64,000 nucleotides of DNA from JABDJZ01 sp047619685 (GCA_047619685.1 JBLHLC010000001.1:219594-283593), one strand, 5' to 3'; positions 7,646 to 17,067 are shown, numbered from the stretch's first letter. The notes: generated from the sequence alone by a model not told the origin. Program-made: numbers and translations.

Positions 7646-8986
7646 TCAGGCTGCCTTGGGCAACAGTGTGATAGTCGAAAAGTCATCTTTCCTGAACAAC
7701 TCCTGGGCCACCATCAGGATTTCTTCCTTGGTCACGGCCTCCACCTGCTGGATTATCTCGTCCAGCGTGGTGTACTCGCCATAATAAAGCTCCTGGCGGC
7801 CCAGGCGCATCATACGAGAACCCATGCTCTCAAGACCGAGCATGATCGACCCCTTGACCTGGCTCTGGGCTTGTTTCAGCATTCTGTCGCTGACCGTTGT
7901 CTGGGCCATCTTGTCCAGCTCACGAAAGATCAGTTTTTTGGCCCGCTCTACTTTTCCGGGGTCCGTGCCCATATAGACGCCGAATTCTCCGGTGTCGGTA
8001 TACAGGTTGGTAAAGGAGTAGATGTTGTAGCAGTAGCCGTAGCGCTCCCGGATGTTCTGATTGAGCCGGCTCGACATCCCACCGCCCACGATGGTGTTGA
8101 GGACAGAAAGAGGGATTCTCCGGGGGTCAAAGACGTCGTACGCCCTTCTCCCCAATATGAGGTGAGCCTGCTGAATACTCTTGGCCTCGCTGATGTGGGT
8201 GGGCGTCGCTTCCTGGGCCCTGGAGCGCACGTTCTCGCTGGGGGCAGCCGCCACGTCCTGGAAGACTCTGTCCACCAGTTGGACAACACGGGCATGGCTG
8301 GCATTCCCGGCTACCGAAATGACAAGCCTGCCGGGGGTGTACTGCCTTGCGATGTAATCCAGAATCTGCGGACGGGTGAAGGCGCGAACCGTCTCCTCGA
8401 AGCCGATGACAGGCCTCCCCATGGAATGATCAGGATAGAGCGCGGTCTCGAAACGATCAAAAATTACATCCTCCGGCGCATCCTCGTACATCCGCATCTC
8501 CTCGACCACTACGTCTTTCTCCTTTCCCAGCTCTTTCTCCGGAATGCTGGGGCGCAGGACAAGATCACAGACGGTGTCGATGGCGCGGGCCAAATGTTCG
8601 TCCAGGGCGCGTGCGTAGAAGCAGGTATACTCTTTGGCAGTGAACGCATTCAGATACCCCCCAACGGATTCCATCCGCTGGGCAATCTGATGCATGCGCC
8701 GTTTTTCCGTGCCTTTGAACACCATGTGTTCAATAAAATGGCTGATCCCGCTCTCTGGAGCGGTCTCGTCCCGACTTCCGGTGTATATCCAAGCTCCGAC
8801 AGAGATGGACCGAACCGACGGGATCCGCTCGGTGACCACTCGGACACCGTTGGCGAGAACTGTCTTTTGAAACTGGGGCAATTCCGTTGCGGGCACAGGC
8901 TTCGAGGTCAAGACCTGGAATGTAGGACTACGGGGATTAGGCACTCTTCCCGGAGAACGGTATAAACCACACGCCCGTCCATGCAA
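7646..8986 (-). CDS. M16 family zinc metallopeptidase (processing-peptidase-like)
   Basis: About 420-446 residues, single-chain size of mitochondrial-processing-peptidase-beta-like bacterial proteases. The inverted zinc motif HFIEH near residue 90 is followed by the distal glutamate in VVVEEMRMYEDAPEDVIFD. The C-terminal inactive half carries the conserved RLNQNIRERYGYCYNIYSF. It degrades peptides in the cytoplasm or periplasm; no confident signal peptide is seen. The start is uncertain: the ATG at 8986 lies in a GC-rich hairpin, and the conserved part begins near QKTVLANGVRVV, so a GTG at 8944 or TTG at 8911 may be used. A pnp-M16 protease pair is common in many bacteria. Confidence 0.93.
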   Translation of the reverse strand: MHGRACGLYRSPGRVPNPRSPTFQVLTSKPVPATELPQFQKTVLANGVRVVTERIPSVRSISVGAWIYTGSRDETAPESGISHFIEHMVFKGTEKRRMHQIAQRMESVGGYLNAFTAKEYTCFYARALDEHLARAIDTVCDLVLRPSIPEKELGKEKDVVVEEMRMYEDAPEDVIFDRFETALYPDHSMGRPVIGFEETVRAFTRPQILDYIARQYTPGRLVISVAGNASHARVVQLVDRVFQDVAAAPSENVRSRAQEATPTHISEAKSIQQAHLILGRRAYDVFDPRRIPLSVLNTIVGGGMSSRLNQNIRERYGYCYNIYSFTNLYTDTGEFGVYMGTDPGKVERAKKLIFRELDKMAQTTVSDRMLKQAQSQVKGSIMLGLESMGSRMMRLGRQELYYGEYTTLDEIIQQVEAVTKEEILMVAQELFRKDDFSTITLLPKAA

Positions 8987-8999
8987 TGGGCGGGCGTGT
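8969..8999 (-). terminator. GC-rich hairpin between pnp and M16 protease genes
   Basis: On the minus strand ACACGCCCGCCC and GGACGGGCGTGT pair at 11 of 12 positions around a short loop and are followed by GGTTTATA, a weak U-rich tail. It may be a partial terminator after pnp or a processing/stability hairpin. It overlaps the most upstream possible M16 start codon, arguing that translation of that gene begins further downstream. Confidence 0.45.
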
Positions 9000-9020
9000 C
9001 GTAATACTCAGTTGGGAGAG

Positions 9021-9050
9021 GTTTCCGGCCGCCAATCGGCGGCCGGAAAC
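9021..9050. terminator. Perfect 13-bp stem-loop downstream of pnp
   Basis: GTTTCCGGCCGCC and GGCGGCCGGAAAC pair perfectly around AATC, 27 bases past the pnp stop. No U-run follows on the minus strand, so it is better read as a 3'-end stabilising or Rho-assisted structure than a standard intrinsic terminator. Confidence 0.45.
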
Positions 9051-9076
9051 ATCCACACTATACAAGACGCAGCGTC

Positions 9077-11455
9077 TTAGCTGTCTCCCCCATCGCTGTC
9101 GCCCTTGGGGGCAGCATCGCTGGAGCCGCCATCACGGCCGCCTTCGGAGCGCTCACTACGACCGCCGCCATCGCGTCCACCGTCACGTCCGCCACGACCA
9201 CCGTCACGTCCGCCACGACCACCGTCACGTCCACCACGACCACCGTCACGTCCACCACGACCACCGTCACGTCCGCCACGACCACCGCCACTGGAGCGCT
9301 CGCGGGGCCGTTCGACCCAACCCTCGGGCTTCTCGAGAAGAGGCTTGCGGCTGAAGCGAAGCTTGCCGTCGGGGCGCACTTCGATAAGCGCCACCTTGAC
9401 CTTGTCTCCGACCTGCATGTAGTCGTCAACGTTGTCTACAAATCCGTAGTCCAACTCGGAAACGTGCAGGAGACCTTCCTTACCTGGCATGATCTCGATG
9501 ATGGCGCCGAAGCCCTCCACCTTCCGAACCGTGCCTTCGTAGATCTCGCCTTCTTCCGGCACAGTCACGATGCCCTTGATGATCTCAAGAGCCGCAGCTG
9601 CATCGTTTTCGTTCGTCGCGGCCACCGTAACAATACCAACGCCACCTTCTTCCTTGATGTCGACGGAGGTGTTGGTGTCCCGCTGAATACCCTGAATGAT
9701 CTTGCCGCCTGGGCCGATGATGGCGCCAATGAAGCTGGTATCAATCGTGATCTGGGTAAGGCGAGGGGCGTGTGCAGACAGTTCCTGGCGCGGTGCGGCC
9801 AGCGTCTGCTCCATGATGTCCAGAATATGTAGACGTCCGGCGCGGGCCTGCATGAGTGCCTTGGAGAGCAACTCTCTTGACAGACCGCGGACCTTGATGT
9901 CCATCTGGCAGGCGGTGATACCATCGCGGGTACCGGTCACCTTGAAGTCCATGTCGCCAAGGTGATCCTCGGTGCCCAGAATATCACTCAGGACAGCCGA
10001 ACGATCTCCATCGGCGATGAGGCCCATCGCGATGCCACTGACAGCCTTCTTTACGGGCACGCCAGCATCCATCAATGCAAGCGAGCCGGAGCATACGCTG
10101 GCCATTGAGGACGAACCGTTGGACTCCAACACATCCGCGTTAATGCGGATTGTGTAAGGGAATTCCTCCGTGCTGGGAAGCATCGGTAGCAAGGCGCGCT
10201 CGGCGAGCATGCCGTGACCGATCTCGCGACGGGAAGGTCCTCTCAGGAATTTGACCTCGCCAACCGAGAACGGCGGGAAACTGTAGTGCAGGTAGAACCG
10301 CTTGTCTTCCGTGTCGAAGATTTGATCGACAGGCTGCACATCCTTGGACGTGCCCAGCGTGACAGACGAAAGGACCTGCGTTTCTCCACGGGTGAAGACG
10401 CTTGAGCCATGGACGCGCGGGAGGTAACCCACGTTGCACCAGATATCCCGAATCTGATCCAGGGAACGCCCGTCAATGCGCCGGCCGTCATCAAGAATCA
10501 TGTCACGAATGACACCCTTCTCAACCTCTCCAACAGCTTCCTTGATGTTCTTGGACGTCCAGCCCTCTGCGGTAACGTCGACCTTGTCGTCGCCCGAGCC
10601 CAGCAGTGAGGCGATGGCCTTGGCCTTGATATCGTCAACACCGCCGTAGAACGACTCCTTGTCGTAAGGCGCACGGATGTGTGCGGCCAGTTCGTCCTTC
10701 ATCAGGTCGCTGACGCGATCCACAACTCCGTCGGGGAGAGCGCGAGGCGTAAACTTGAAGGCCTCCCTCGCTCCTGCTTCGGCCGCCAGGTCTATCTGAC
10801 ACTGACAGAGGAGCTTGATGGAGGCATGCGCGACGTCGAGCGCTTCCAGCATCTCGTCTTCGCTCGCTTCATCCATCTCTCCCTCGACCATCACGATCGC
10901 GTCCATCTTGCCCGCGACGATGAGGTTGAAATCGCTCTCCGCAACTTCGAGAAGCGTCGGATTGACCACAAAGTTGCCGTCAACTCGTCCGATGCGAACC
11001 TCGGCGATGGGGCCGTCAAACGGAGCGCCTGCCATCACAAGGGCTGCGGATGCGCCTACTCCGGCCAACACGTCGGCGTCGTTCTCATTGTCCGCGGACA
11101 GCACGGTGCAGATCACCTGAACTTCGTTGAAGAAGCCGTCCGAGAAGAGCGGGCGAATCGCCCGGTCGATGAGACGTGAAGACAAGGTTTCCTTGTCTGT
11201 CATCCGGCCTTCGCGCTTGAAGAAGCCGCCTGGAATCTTTCCTGCGGCGCAGTACTTCTCCCGGTAATCGACAGATAGTGGAAACCAGTCCTGTCCCTCC
11301 CGGACCGAATTGGCCATTGTGGCGGTGCAAAGCACCATTGTGTCGCCGAGTCTGGCGATTACTGAACCACCTGACTGCTTCGCGAGCAGACCGGTTTCCA
11401 GTGAGATTGTCTTTCCTGGCGCGAACTCTATTTCGCGCGTGGTTCCATTTGCCAT
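9077..11455 (-). CDS. pnp: Polyribonucleotide nucleotidyltransferase (PNPase)
   Basis: 3'-to-5' phosphorolytic exoribonuclease of the degradosome. 792 residues from the ATG at 11455, which has AGAGGA about 11 bases upstream and begins MANGTTREIEFAPGKTISLETG like the family; an 18-residue longer ATG is at 11509. Two RNase PH domains (catalytic core with GSSSMASVCSGSLALMDAG), a KH domain (IGAIIGPGGKIIQGIQ) and an S1 domain (GEIYEGTVRKVEGFGAIIEI) are in order. The last ~80 residues are a Gly/Arg/Asp tail with repeated GGRGGRD units, an RNA-binding-type RGG extension absent from E. coli PNPase. It follows rpsO, the classic rpsO-pnp pairing. Confidence 0.97.
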   Translation of the reverse strand: MANGTTREIEFAPGKTISLETGLLAKQSGGSVIARLGDTMVLCTATMANSVREGQDWFPLSVDYREKYCAAGKIPGGFFKREGRMTDKETLSSRLIDRAIRPLFSDGFFNEVQVICTVLSADNENDADVLAGVGASAALVMAGAPFDGPIAEVRIGRVDGNFVVNPTLLEVAESDFNLIVAGKMDAIVMVEGEMDEASEDEMLEALDVAHASIKLLCQCQIDLAAEAGAREAFKFTPRALPDGVVDRVSDLMKDELAAHIRAPYDKESFYGGVDDIKAKAIASLLGSGDDKVDVTAEGWTSKNIKEAVGEVEKGVIRDMILDDGRRIDGRSLDQIRDIWCNVGYLPRVHGSSVFTRGETQVLSSVTLGTSKDVQPVDQIFDTEDKRFYLHYSFPPFSVGEVKFLRGPSRREIGHGMLAERALLPMLPSTEEFPYTIRINADVLESNGSSSMASVCSGSLALMDAGVPVKKAVSGIAMGLIADGDRSAVLSDILGTEDHLGDMDFKVTGTRDGITACQMDIKVRGLSRELLSKALMQARAGRLHILDIMEQTLAAPRQELSAHAPRLTQITIDTSFIGAIIGPGGKIIQGIQRDTNTSVDIKEEGGVGIVTVAATNENDAAAALEIIKGIVTVPEEGEIYEGTVRKVEGFGAIIEIMPGKEGLLHVSELDYGFVDNVDDYMQVGDKVKVALIEVRPDGKLRFSRKPLLEKPEGWVERPRERSSGGGRGGRDGGRGGRDGGRGGRDGGRGGRDGGRGGRDGGRDGGGRSERSEGGRDGGSSDAAPKGDSDGGDS
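9181..9285 (-). repeat. Five 21-bp tandem repeats encoding the PNPase RGG-like tail
   Basis: Five consecutive 21-base units, differing only at one G/A position, encode GGRGGRD-type heptads in the pnp C-terminus. Each unit is a whole number of codons, so copy-number change would alter tail length without frameshift. Confidence 0.9.
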
Positions 11456-11585
11456 GGAGTCTTTTTCCTCTGCGGTAATCTTCGTTTTTGCTTCTCCTGC
11501 ACCGCTCAAATCCCCTTACCGATACGGGATTCTTGCACATAGAACAAAGCGCCATCCTCAGGATGAGGACGACGCCATGGATCCG

Positions 11586-11852
11586 TTACTTACGGATTCC
11601 CAGTTCTGCAATGACAACACGATAACGCGTGATGTCGTTGTTCATGAGGTAGTTCAGCAGCCGACGGCGCTTACCTACCAACTTCAAGAGGCCACGACGG
11701 GTCGAGTGATCCTTCGGATGGCGCTTCAAATGTTCTGTCAGCTCAGTGATTCGCGTGCTGAAAATGGCGATCTGGACCTCGGGCTTGCCCGTGTCCTTAT
11801 CGTCAGTTCCAAACTGCTCAACCAGTTGGCCTTTTCTTTCGCTCGAAATCAT
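11586..11852 (-). CDS. rpsO: 30S ribosomal protein S15
   Basis: 88 residues, the standard size. S15 binds the central domain of 16S rRNA early in small-subunit assembly. It contains the family motifs FGTDDKDTGKPEVQIAIFSTRI, LTEHLKRHPKDHSTRRGLL and KRRRLLNYL. It precedes pnp by a 130-base gap to the chosen pnp start and follows ribF after a 117-base leader with two hairpins, which may mediate S15 autoregulation. Confidence 0.98.
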   Translation of the reverse strand: MISSERKGQLVEQFGTDDKDTGKPEVQIAIFSTRITELTEHLKRHPKDHSTRRGLLKLVGKRRRLLNYLMNNDITRYRVVIAELGIRK

Positions 11853-11969
11853 GGGTCCGCTCTAAATTCTATCATGTTAGAGTAGGCCGGGCGGTGGCCG
11901 ATCCGATTTTCGGATCTGGCTTTCTGCGCAGCATATTGCCGGGGCGGATGTGGAATCCGCACAGTCAGG
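11853..11969 (-). promoter_or_regulatory. rpsO 5' leader with two stem-loops
   Basis: On the minus strand this 117-base gap contains GCGGAT-TCCAC-ATCCGC and, nearer rpsO, a GATCCGA/TCGGATC stem (11900-11916). S15 represses its own mRNA through leader structure in several phyla, with unrelated structures in each. I cannot match this leader to a known class. No TAnnTTTG promoter was seen here. Confidence 0.35.
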
Positions 11970-12881
11970 CTATGGTAGCCCTTCCAGCAGCGATCTGCAA
12001 CGCGCTTCGTCTTCCTTCAGTTGCTTGATAAGGGACTGAACTCCGTCAAACCGGCGCTCGTCGCGCAGTCTTTCCCGGAATTCCACAGTCAGGACGTCGC
12101 CGTACAGCTCTCCCTCGAAGTCGAACAGGTGCACCTCCTGGCGAACGGCTGTCCCGTCAAAGGTGGGGCGTGTTCCGATATTCATCATACCCCTGCCGGA
12201 GGTCCCATCCGGGAGCCGCACGGTCACAGCATAAACACCCGTCTTGGGGATGACCTTTCTGCCGGCAATGGGCTTCAGATTGGCGGTTGGGTATCCGATG
12301 GTTCGACCACGTTTATCTCCTTCGACCACAAGGCCTGCCCAACGATAAGGCCGGCCAAGCAGGTTGGCTGCCAGGCTGGCGTCACCTTCGTCCATCAGGG
12401 CGCTCCGGATTCTGGTAGAAGAGACGACTCCGTCCTGAAAACGTTGGGCCGGTATGACGTCCACATCAAATCCCATGACCGGTCCGAGCGCCTGCAGCAA
12501 TGAACGATTCCCTCGGCGGCCGGCACCAAAACCGTGATCATAGCCGATGACCACGCAATGCGCGTTGATCCGGGCTACAAGAATCTGCTCCACGAAGTCC
12601 TCGGCGGACATCTGAGCCATGGCCAAATCGAAGGGAAGGACGATGGTCTCCTCAACGCCGTACTCCGCCACAAGAATGGCTCGCTCCTGGGGAGTCGTAA
12701 GGATGGGTAGCGCCTTGCCGGAAACCACCTCGCGCGGATGTGGATCGAAGGTTACCAGCACCGGGCTTGCGCCGCGGGCGGTGGCCCGCTCCAACAGGAA
12801 TGACAAAATGGCCTGGTGGCCGCGATGTACGCCATCGAAGGAACCGACGGTGACGACGCGGCGACGCTCTTGGTCAGCCAT
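11970..12881 (-). CDS. ribF: Bifunctional riboflavin kinase / FAD synthetase
   Basis: Converts riboflavin to FMN and FMN to FAD. 303 residues from ATG 12881, giving the family start RRVVTVGSFDGVHRGHQ, the nucleotidyltransferase HxGH-type motif. The adenylyltransferase domain spans about 1-180 (VVIGYDHGFGAGRRGN central), and the C-terminal flavokinase domain contains GRTIGYPTANL and the catalytic region FDFEGELYG. The chosen start overlaps the truB stop by 8 bases; the longer frame to 12998 would run 39 residues into truB and is not supported by homology. Confidence 0.96.
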   Translation of the reverse strand: MADQERRRVVTVGSFDGVHRGHQAILSFLLERATARGASPVLVTFDPHPREVVSGKALPILTTPQERAILVAEYGVEETIVLPFDLAMAQMSAEDFVEQILVARINAHCVVIGYDHGFGAGRRGNRSLLQALGPVMGFDVDVIPAQRFQDGVVSSTRIRSALMDEGDASLAANLLGRPYRWAGLVVEGDKRGRTIGYPTANLKPIAGRKVIPKTGVYAVTVRLPDGTSGRGMMNIGTRPTFDGTAVRQEVHLFDFEGELYGDVLTVEFRERLRDERRFDGVQSLIKQLKEDEARCRSLLEGLP

Positions 12882-13590
12882 TTTGGTCCTCCAGCGCCCC
12901 CAACAGCGCCTCAAACTCCCAGGCGTCAGCAACGGAATGAGGTCCGATGGCGGTCCGCCTGAGGGCAACCAGGTGGCCGCCGACACCCAGGTCTGCACCC
13001 AAGTCGTTGGCCAACGACCGGATATATGTGCCTTTGGAGCACTCTACGACGAAATCCACGTCCGGACCGACCCTCGGTGAGGTCTCAAACCTATCCACGC
13101 GGACGTGTCGGGGCGGGAGGACAACATCTTCGCCGCGCCTCGCCTTCTTGTACAGCCGTTCGCCCCCAACTTTCACGGCCGAATAAACAGGGGTGGTCTG
13201 CACAATCTCGCCGGTGAGTGGCCGGGTCCCAATCTTGATATGCTCGTCCGTGAGATGATCGACTGGCACCGCGGTTGACGCTTCGGTCTCAGCATCGAAA
13301 GACGGGGTGGTTTGTCCCAGCCGTATCGTCCCCGTGTACACCTTGTCCAGTCCCATGAACTGTTCCATGGTCTTTGTCGCCCGCCCCACCAGGACGATCA
13401 GAAGACCGGTTGCCATGGGGTCGAGGGTCCCGGCATGTCCGACCTTTCGCACGGGTACTCTATGGCGAATACGCTTCACCACGCCAAACGACGTGAGCCC
13501 CTGCGGCTTGTCCACCAACAGAACGGCTGCTTCCCAAGACTCAGGTAGCGCCCTCTTTCCGAATACGGCTGGCCCCGGAGGACTAACCAT
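12874..13590 (-). CDS. truB: tRNA pseudouridine-55 synthase
   Basis: Makes the T-loop pseudouridine 55 in tRNA. 238 residues from ATG 13590, with GGAGG about 12 bases upstream, beginning MVSPPGPAVFGKRA and then VLLVDKPQGLTSFGVVKRIR. The catalytic Asp is in KVGHAGTLDPMATGLL; CSKGTYIRSLANDLG is the second conserved motif. It overlaps the rbfA end by 8 bases; further in-frame starts (13602, 13698) lie inside rbfA. Confidence 0.96.
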   Translation of the reverse strand: MVSPPGPAVFGKRALPESWEAAVLLVDKPQGLTSFGVVKRIRHRVPVRKVGHAGTLDPMATGLLIVLVGRATKTMEQFMGLDKVYTGTIRLGQTTPSFDAETEASTAVPVDHLTDEHIKIGTRPLTGEIVQTTPVYSAVKVGGERLYKKARRGEDVVLPPRHVRVDRFETSPRVGPDVDFVVECSKGTYIRSLANDLGADLGVGGHLVALRRTAIGPHSVADAWEFEALLGALEDQNG

Positions 13591-13984
13591 CGTCACCGTC
13601 ATCCTCCGTCTCTGACCCGCTTTCGCGTCCACTCCGCTCCTCGCGGATCTTGTCGAAGAGGCCTTCGATCTGTTTGGCCTGATCCAGGCTCTCGTCAAGG
13701 AAGAAGCGGATGTTGGGCACTACCCGGACCTGATGGCGGATGCGCTGGGCCATTGCATGTCGAATGCGCGGTTTCAGCTCTTCAAGGCGCCCAAACGAGG
13801 CGTGCCGCTCGGCCTCATTATCGCCGAGAACGCTTACGTAGGTATACACGATTCCGAGGTCTTTTGTCACCCGAGTGCCGGTGACCGTGACCATGCCGCC
13901 CAGTTGCTCACCGAAATCGCTAACCAACAAGCCGGCAATCTCCCGCTGAAGCAGACGGGCGACCCTTTCCGTTCTAATGCTCAT
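13583..13984 (-). CDS. rbfA: Ribosome-binding factor A
   Basis: 133 residues: a single KH-like domain that binds pre-30S particles during 16S maturation and cold adaptation. RTERVARLLQREIAGLLVSDFG at the N-terminus and VRVVPNIRFFLDESLDQAKQIEGLFDKI toward the C-terminus are diagnostic, followed by an acidic tail (ESGSETEDDGDDG). It sits between infB and truB in the canonical order. Confidence 0.97.
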   Translation of the reverse strand: MSIRTERVARLLQREIAGLLVSDFGEQLGGMVTVTGTRVTKDLGIVYTYVSVLGDNEAERHASFGRLEELKPRIRHAMAQRIRHQVRVVPNIRFFLDESLDQAKQIEGLFDKIREERSGRESGSETEDDGDDG

Positions 13985-14007
13985 TCAAACCGCTCGAATA
14001 CTGGTGA

Positions 14008-17000
14008 TCAAGCCTCGAGCTTTCGGGCTGTCTCCACGATCTCGTAGGCCTCGATCTGGTCGCCAAGCTTGATGTCGTTGTAGTTCTCGATACCGATGCC
14101 GCACTCGTACCCGCTCTGAACCTCGCGGGCGTCATCCTTGAATCGCCTGAGCGAGGCCAGGCTTCCCTCGTAAACGACAACACCGTCACGGATCAGGTGA
14201 ACCCGATCCTTGCGCTGAATCTTGCCATCGGTCACGTAACAACCGGCCACTGTTCCAATCTTGGGGACCTTGAACAGGTCGCGCACTTCGGCGGTGCCGA
14301 GGATTTTTTCGGAGCGTTCGGGGGCCAAAAGGCCTTCGAGCGCATCGCGAACCTCTTCGATCGCGTCGTAAATGACGGAGTAGAGTCGAATATCGATCTC
14401 TTCCTGCTCGGCCAATAGCCGCGCAGACTGCATGGGTCTGACCTGAAAGCCGATGATGACGGCATCCGATGCGGAAGCCAGCATGACATCACCATCGTTG
14501 ATGGCACCAACGCCCTTGTGGACGATGTTGACCGCCACCTCTTCAGTGGAAAGCTTCAGGAGCGAATCTGCAACGGCCTCGACCGAGCCACCCACGTCTG
14601 CCTTAACGATGATATTGAGCTCCTGGAAGTCTCCAAGCGCCAGACGGCGACCAATCTCGTCCAGTGTGATGTGCTTGCGCTGCCGCAACGCCTGTTCACG
14701 CTGAATCTGCTCGCGTTTCTGTGCAATATCACGGGCGTCACGCTCTTCATCGACGACAAGGAATCTGTCGCCAACATTCGGCGCGCCCGGAAGACCCGAA
14801 ACAAGCACTGGGTGCGATGGGCCCACGGATGTTACCCGACGATCGCGCTCGTCGTACATAGCACGAACACGTCCAGAGAAAGGACCGGAAACGAAGATGT
14901 CGCCCACCTTTAGGGTTCCGTTCTGAACGAGAACCGTGACCACGTTGCCCCTTCCCTTCTCAAGGCGGCTCTCGATCACGAATGCTACTGCATTCCGGTC
15001 AGGATTTGCCTTCAGGTCCAACTGCTCCGCCTCTGCCAGCACTTTTTCGAGAAGGTCCTGGATACCCTCGCCCGTTTTGGCCGACACCATGGCGCACTGA
15101 ACCTTGCCGCCGTACTGCTCCACTAGGACCTTCTGATCCGCCAACTGTTGTTGGACCCGATCAAGGTTTGCACCCGTCTTGTCGATCTTGTTGACTGCGA
15201 CCACGATGGGCACTGATGCGGCGCGTGCGTGGTTGATGGCCTCAATGGTCTGAGGCATCACGGCATCGTCCGCAGCCACAACCAGAATCACCACATCGGT
15301 GACCTGTGCACCACGGGCACGCATGGCGGTAAACGCCTCGTGACCCGGGGTATCCAGGAACGTCATGTTCTGGCCACCGGCAAGTTGCACGTTGTAGGCG
15401 CCGATATGCTGGGTAATACCACCCGCCTCGCCGGCAACCACATTCTCGCTCCGGATATAGTCCAACAGCGACGTCTTTCCATGGTCAACGTGTCCCATGA
15501 CCGTAACCACAGCCGCTCTAGGCTTGAGGTCGGCGGGATCGTCCTCCAAGATTTCGACATCTTCTTCGTCGAACTCGGCAATAAACTCTACGGCGAATCC
15601 AAACTCGTCCGCTACGATGGTAATTGTATCTGCATCCAACCGCTGGTTGATGGACACCATCATCCCGGAGTTGAACAACGAGCTGATCACCTGGGTGACG
15701 GGGACGTCCATCAGGCTTGCGAGTTCACCAGTTGAGAGGTATTCGGTGACCCGAAGTACTCCTTCCTCCTCACGGCGACGTTCGCTTTCCCGATCTCTGT
15801 CGGCAGCACGCTCGTCACGCCTCTGGCGCCGACGCCGCTGACGAACGCGACTTGCGCCCTGCTCCAGGTCACGCAGCGTTTCTTGAAGCGTCTTCTCAAC
15901 GTCGGCCGCATCGACCGTGGGGCCCTTGGACTTGGTCGCGGTCCTGGAGACCGCAGGTGCCCCTTTCTTCGGAGCGGGTTTGCCCTTGCCGCCACCGGCG
16001 GCAGTGCCGGGTTTCGGAACATCGGGTCCCTTCGCGATCCGCTTCCGCTTGCCCTTCTTGACGTCATTCCGCTGAACGGAGGCCAGATCGATCTTGCCCA
16101 GCACCGTGGTGCCCGTGAGCCTGTAACGATCTGCTGCAAGCGTGGCCGCAGGCACTGCGGGAACCACGACCGATTCGGCGGCCTTCGTTTCCGGGTCGGA
16201 TTCCGCGGTTGGTTTACCAGCCGCGGGCGAATCCCCCTCGGCGGCTTGAGCTATCTGGGGTGCCTTGGTTGTTGCATCTCCCGCAACCGCATCTTCTGAG
16301 GCGGGTGCCGAAGCCTCTGCCCCAGCCTTTTCGGCAATGGCTTGAGAGGCCGCAGGCTCAGATCCTTCTACTGCGTCGACGCTGGTCTCTGCGACTGGCT
16401 CGGCAACTGGCTCGGCCTCGGGGACCGCGGCTGGTGCCGGATCTACGGGTGCTTCGGCGACGGGTTCAGCAGCCTTCTCGGCGACGGCCTCCACGACCGG
16501 CTCTGCAACGGCTTCAGCGACGGCTTCAGCGACGGGCTCAGCGACGGGCTCAGCAACGGCTTCAGCGACGGGCTCAGCAACAGGTTCAGCGACGGGCTCT
16601 GCCGCAGCCTCTACCTCAACCGCCACTGGCGCTGAAGGGACTTCGGGCTCTGCCGATGCTTCGCTTGCCGGGGGCTGGTCCGCAGGTGCCTGATCAACGG
16701 GCTCTGCCTCGACCACGACCTCAGCGACGGCCTCTACAGGTGCTTCCGCAACTGCTTCGGGTGCCGGTTCCGGTGCTGCAGGCTCCTGCACAGGGACGGG
16801 CGCCTCCACCCGAATCTGCTCGCCCTCTTCGTCCAGCTTGGCCTGACGCTTTTTCCGGATTCGCGCGGCAATCTCCTTGTCCTCCGCGAATTCGGCCATC
16901 AGCTCGAGGTAGGCATCCTCATCAGTGATGGCTGCATTAATTCCGGAACCGGTCAGCGCGGCTGCGTGACCAGTGGACTCCAGATGCTCTACAAGACCCT

Positions 17001-17067
17001 CAACGGTGATGTTTAAATCCCGTGAGACATTGAAGAGTCGGACTTTCTTGAATTTCGTATCTGGCAT
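14008..17067 (-). CDS. infB: Translation initiation factor IF-2
   Basis: Places initiator tRNA on the 30S subunit using GTP. 1019 residues from ATG 17067 (MPDTKFKKVRLFNVSRDLN, an IF-2 N-terminal helical module). A long Ala/Glu/Pro/Val-rich linker with AEPVAEPVAEAVAEPV repeats occupies about 95-340, followed by a basic stretch. The G domain near 523-680 has GHVDHGKTSLLD (G1), DTPGHEAF (G3) and NKIDK (G4). Domains II-III and the tRNA-binding C-terminal barrel complete it. A start at 17166 would intrude on nusA. Total length is at the long end for the family because of the linker. Confidence 0.98.
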   Translation of the reverse strand: MPDTKFKKVRLFNVSRDLNITVEGLVEHLESTGHAAALTGSGINAAITDEDAYLELMAEFAEDKEIAARIRKKRQAKLDEEGEQIRVEAPVPVQEPAAPEPAPEAVAEAPVEAVAEVVVEAEPVDQAPADQPPASEASAEPEVPSAPVAVEVEAAAEPVAEPVAEPVAEAVAEPVAEPVAEAVAEAVAEPVVEAVAEKAAEPVAEAPVDPAPAAVPEAEPVAEPVAETSVDAVEGSEPAASQAIAEKAGAEASAPASEDAVAGDATTKAPQIAQAAEGDSPAAGKPTAESDPETKAAESVVVPAVPAATLAADRYRLTGTTVLGKIDLASVQRNDVKKGKRKRIAKGPDVPKPGTAAGGGKGKPAPKKGAPAVSRTATKSKGPTVDAADVEKTLQETLRDLEQGASRVRQRRRRQRRDERAADRDRESERRREEEGVLRVTEYLSTGELASLMDVPVTQVISSLFNSGMMVSINQRLDADTITIVADEFGFAVEFIAEFDEEDVEILEDDPADLKPRAAVVTVMGHVDHGKTSLLDYIRSENVVAGEAGGITQHIGAYNVQLAGGQNMTFLDTPGHEAFTAMRARGAQVTDVVILVVAADDAVMPQTIEAINHARAASVPIVVAVNKIDKTGANLDRVQQQLADQKVLVEQYGGKVQCAMVSAKTGEGIQDLLEKVLAEAEQLDLKANPDRNAVAFVIESRLEKGRGNVVTVLVQNGTLKVGDIFVSGPFSGRVRAMYDERDRRVTSVGPSHPVLVSGLPGAPNVGDRFLVVDEERDARDIAQKREQIQREQALRQRKHITLDEIGRRLALGDFQELNIIVKADVGGSVEAVADSLLKLSTEEVAVNIVHKGVGAINDGDVMLASASDAVIIGFQVRPMQSARLLAEQEEIDIRLYSVIYDAIEEVRDALEGLLAPERSEKILGTAEVRDLFKVPKIGTVAGCYVTDGKIQRKDRVHLIRDGVVVYEGSLASLRRFKDDAREVQSGYECGIGIENYNDIKLGDQIEAYEIVETARKLEA
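16400..16620 (-). repeat. Imperfect short tandem repeats encoding the IF-2 AEPVAEA-rich linker
   Basis: Alternating 12-15-base units of the ggcttcagcgacgggctcag kind encode AEPVAEAVAEPV residues. They are in frame and low-complexity; similar units occur in rpsA, giving cross-matching DNA between two distant housekeeping genes. Confidence 0.75.

Noticed and set aside
11085..11555. 156-codon minus-strand frame overlapping the pnp start
   Set aside because: It overlaps the pnp N-terminal domain in another frame and has no recognisable similarity.
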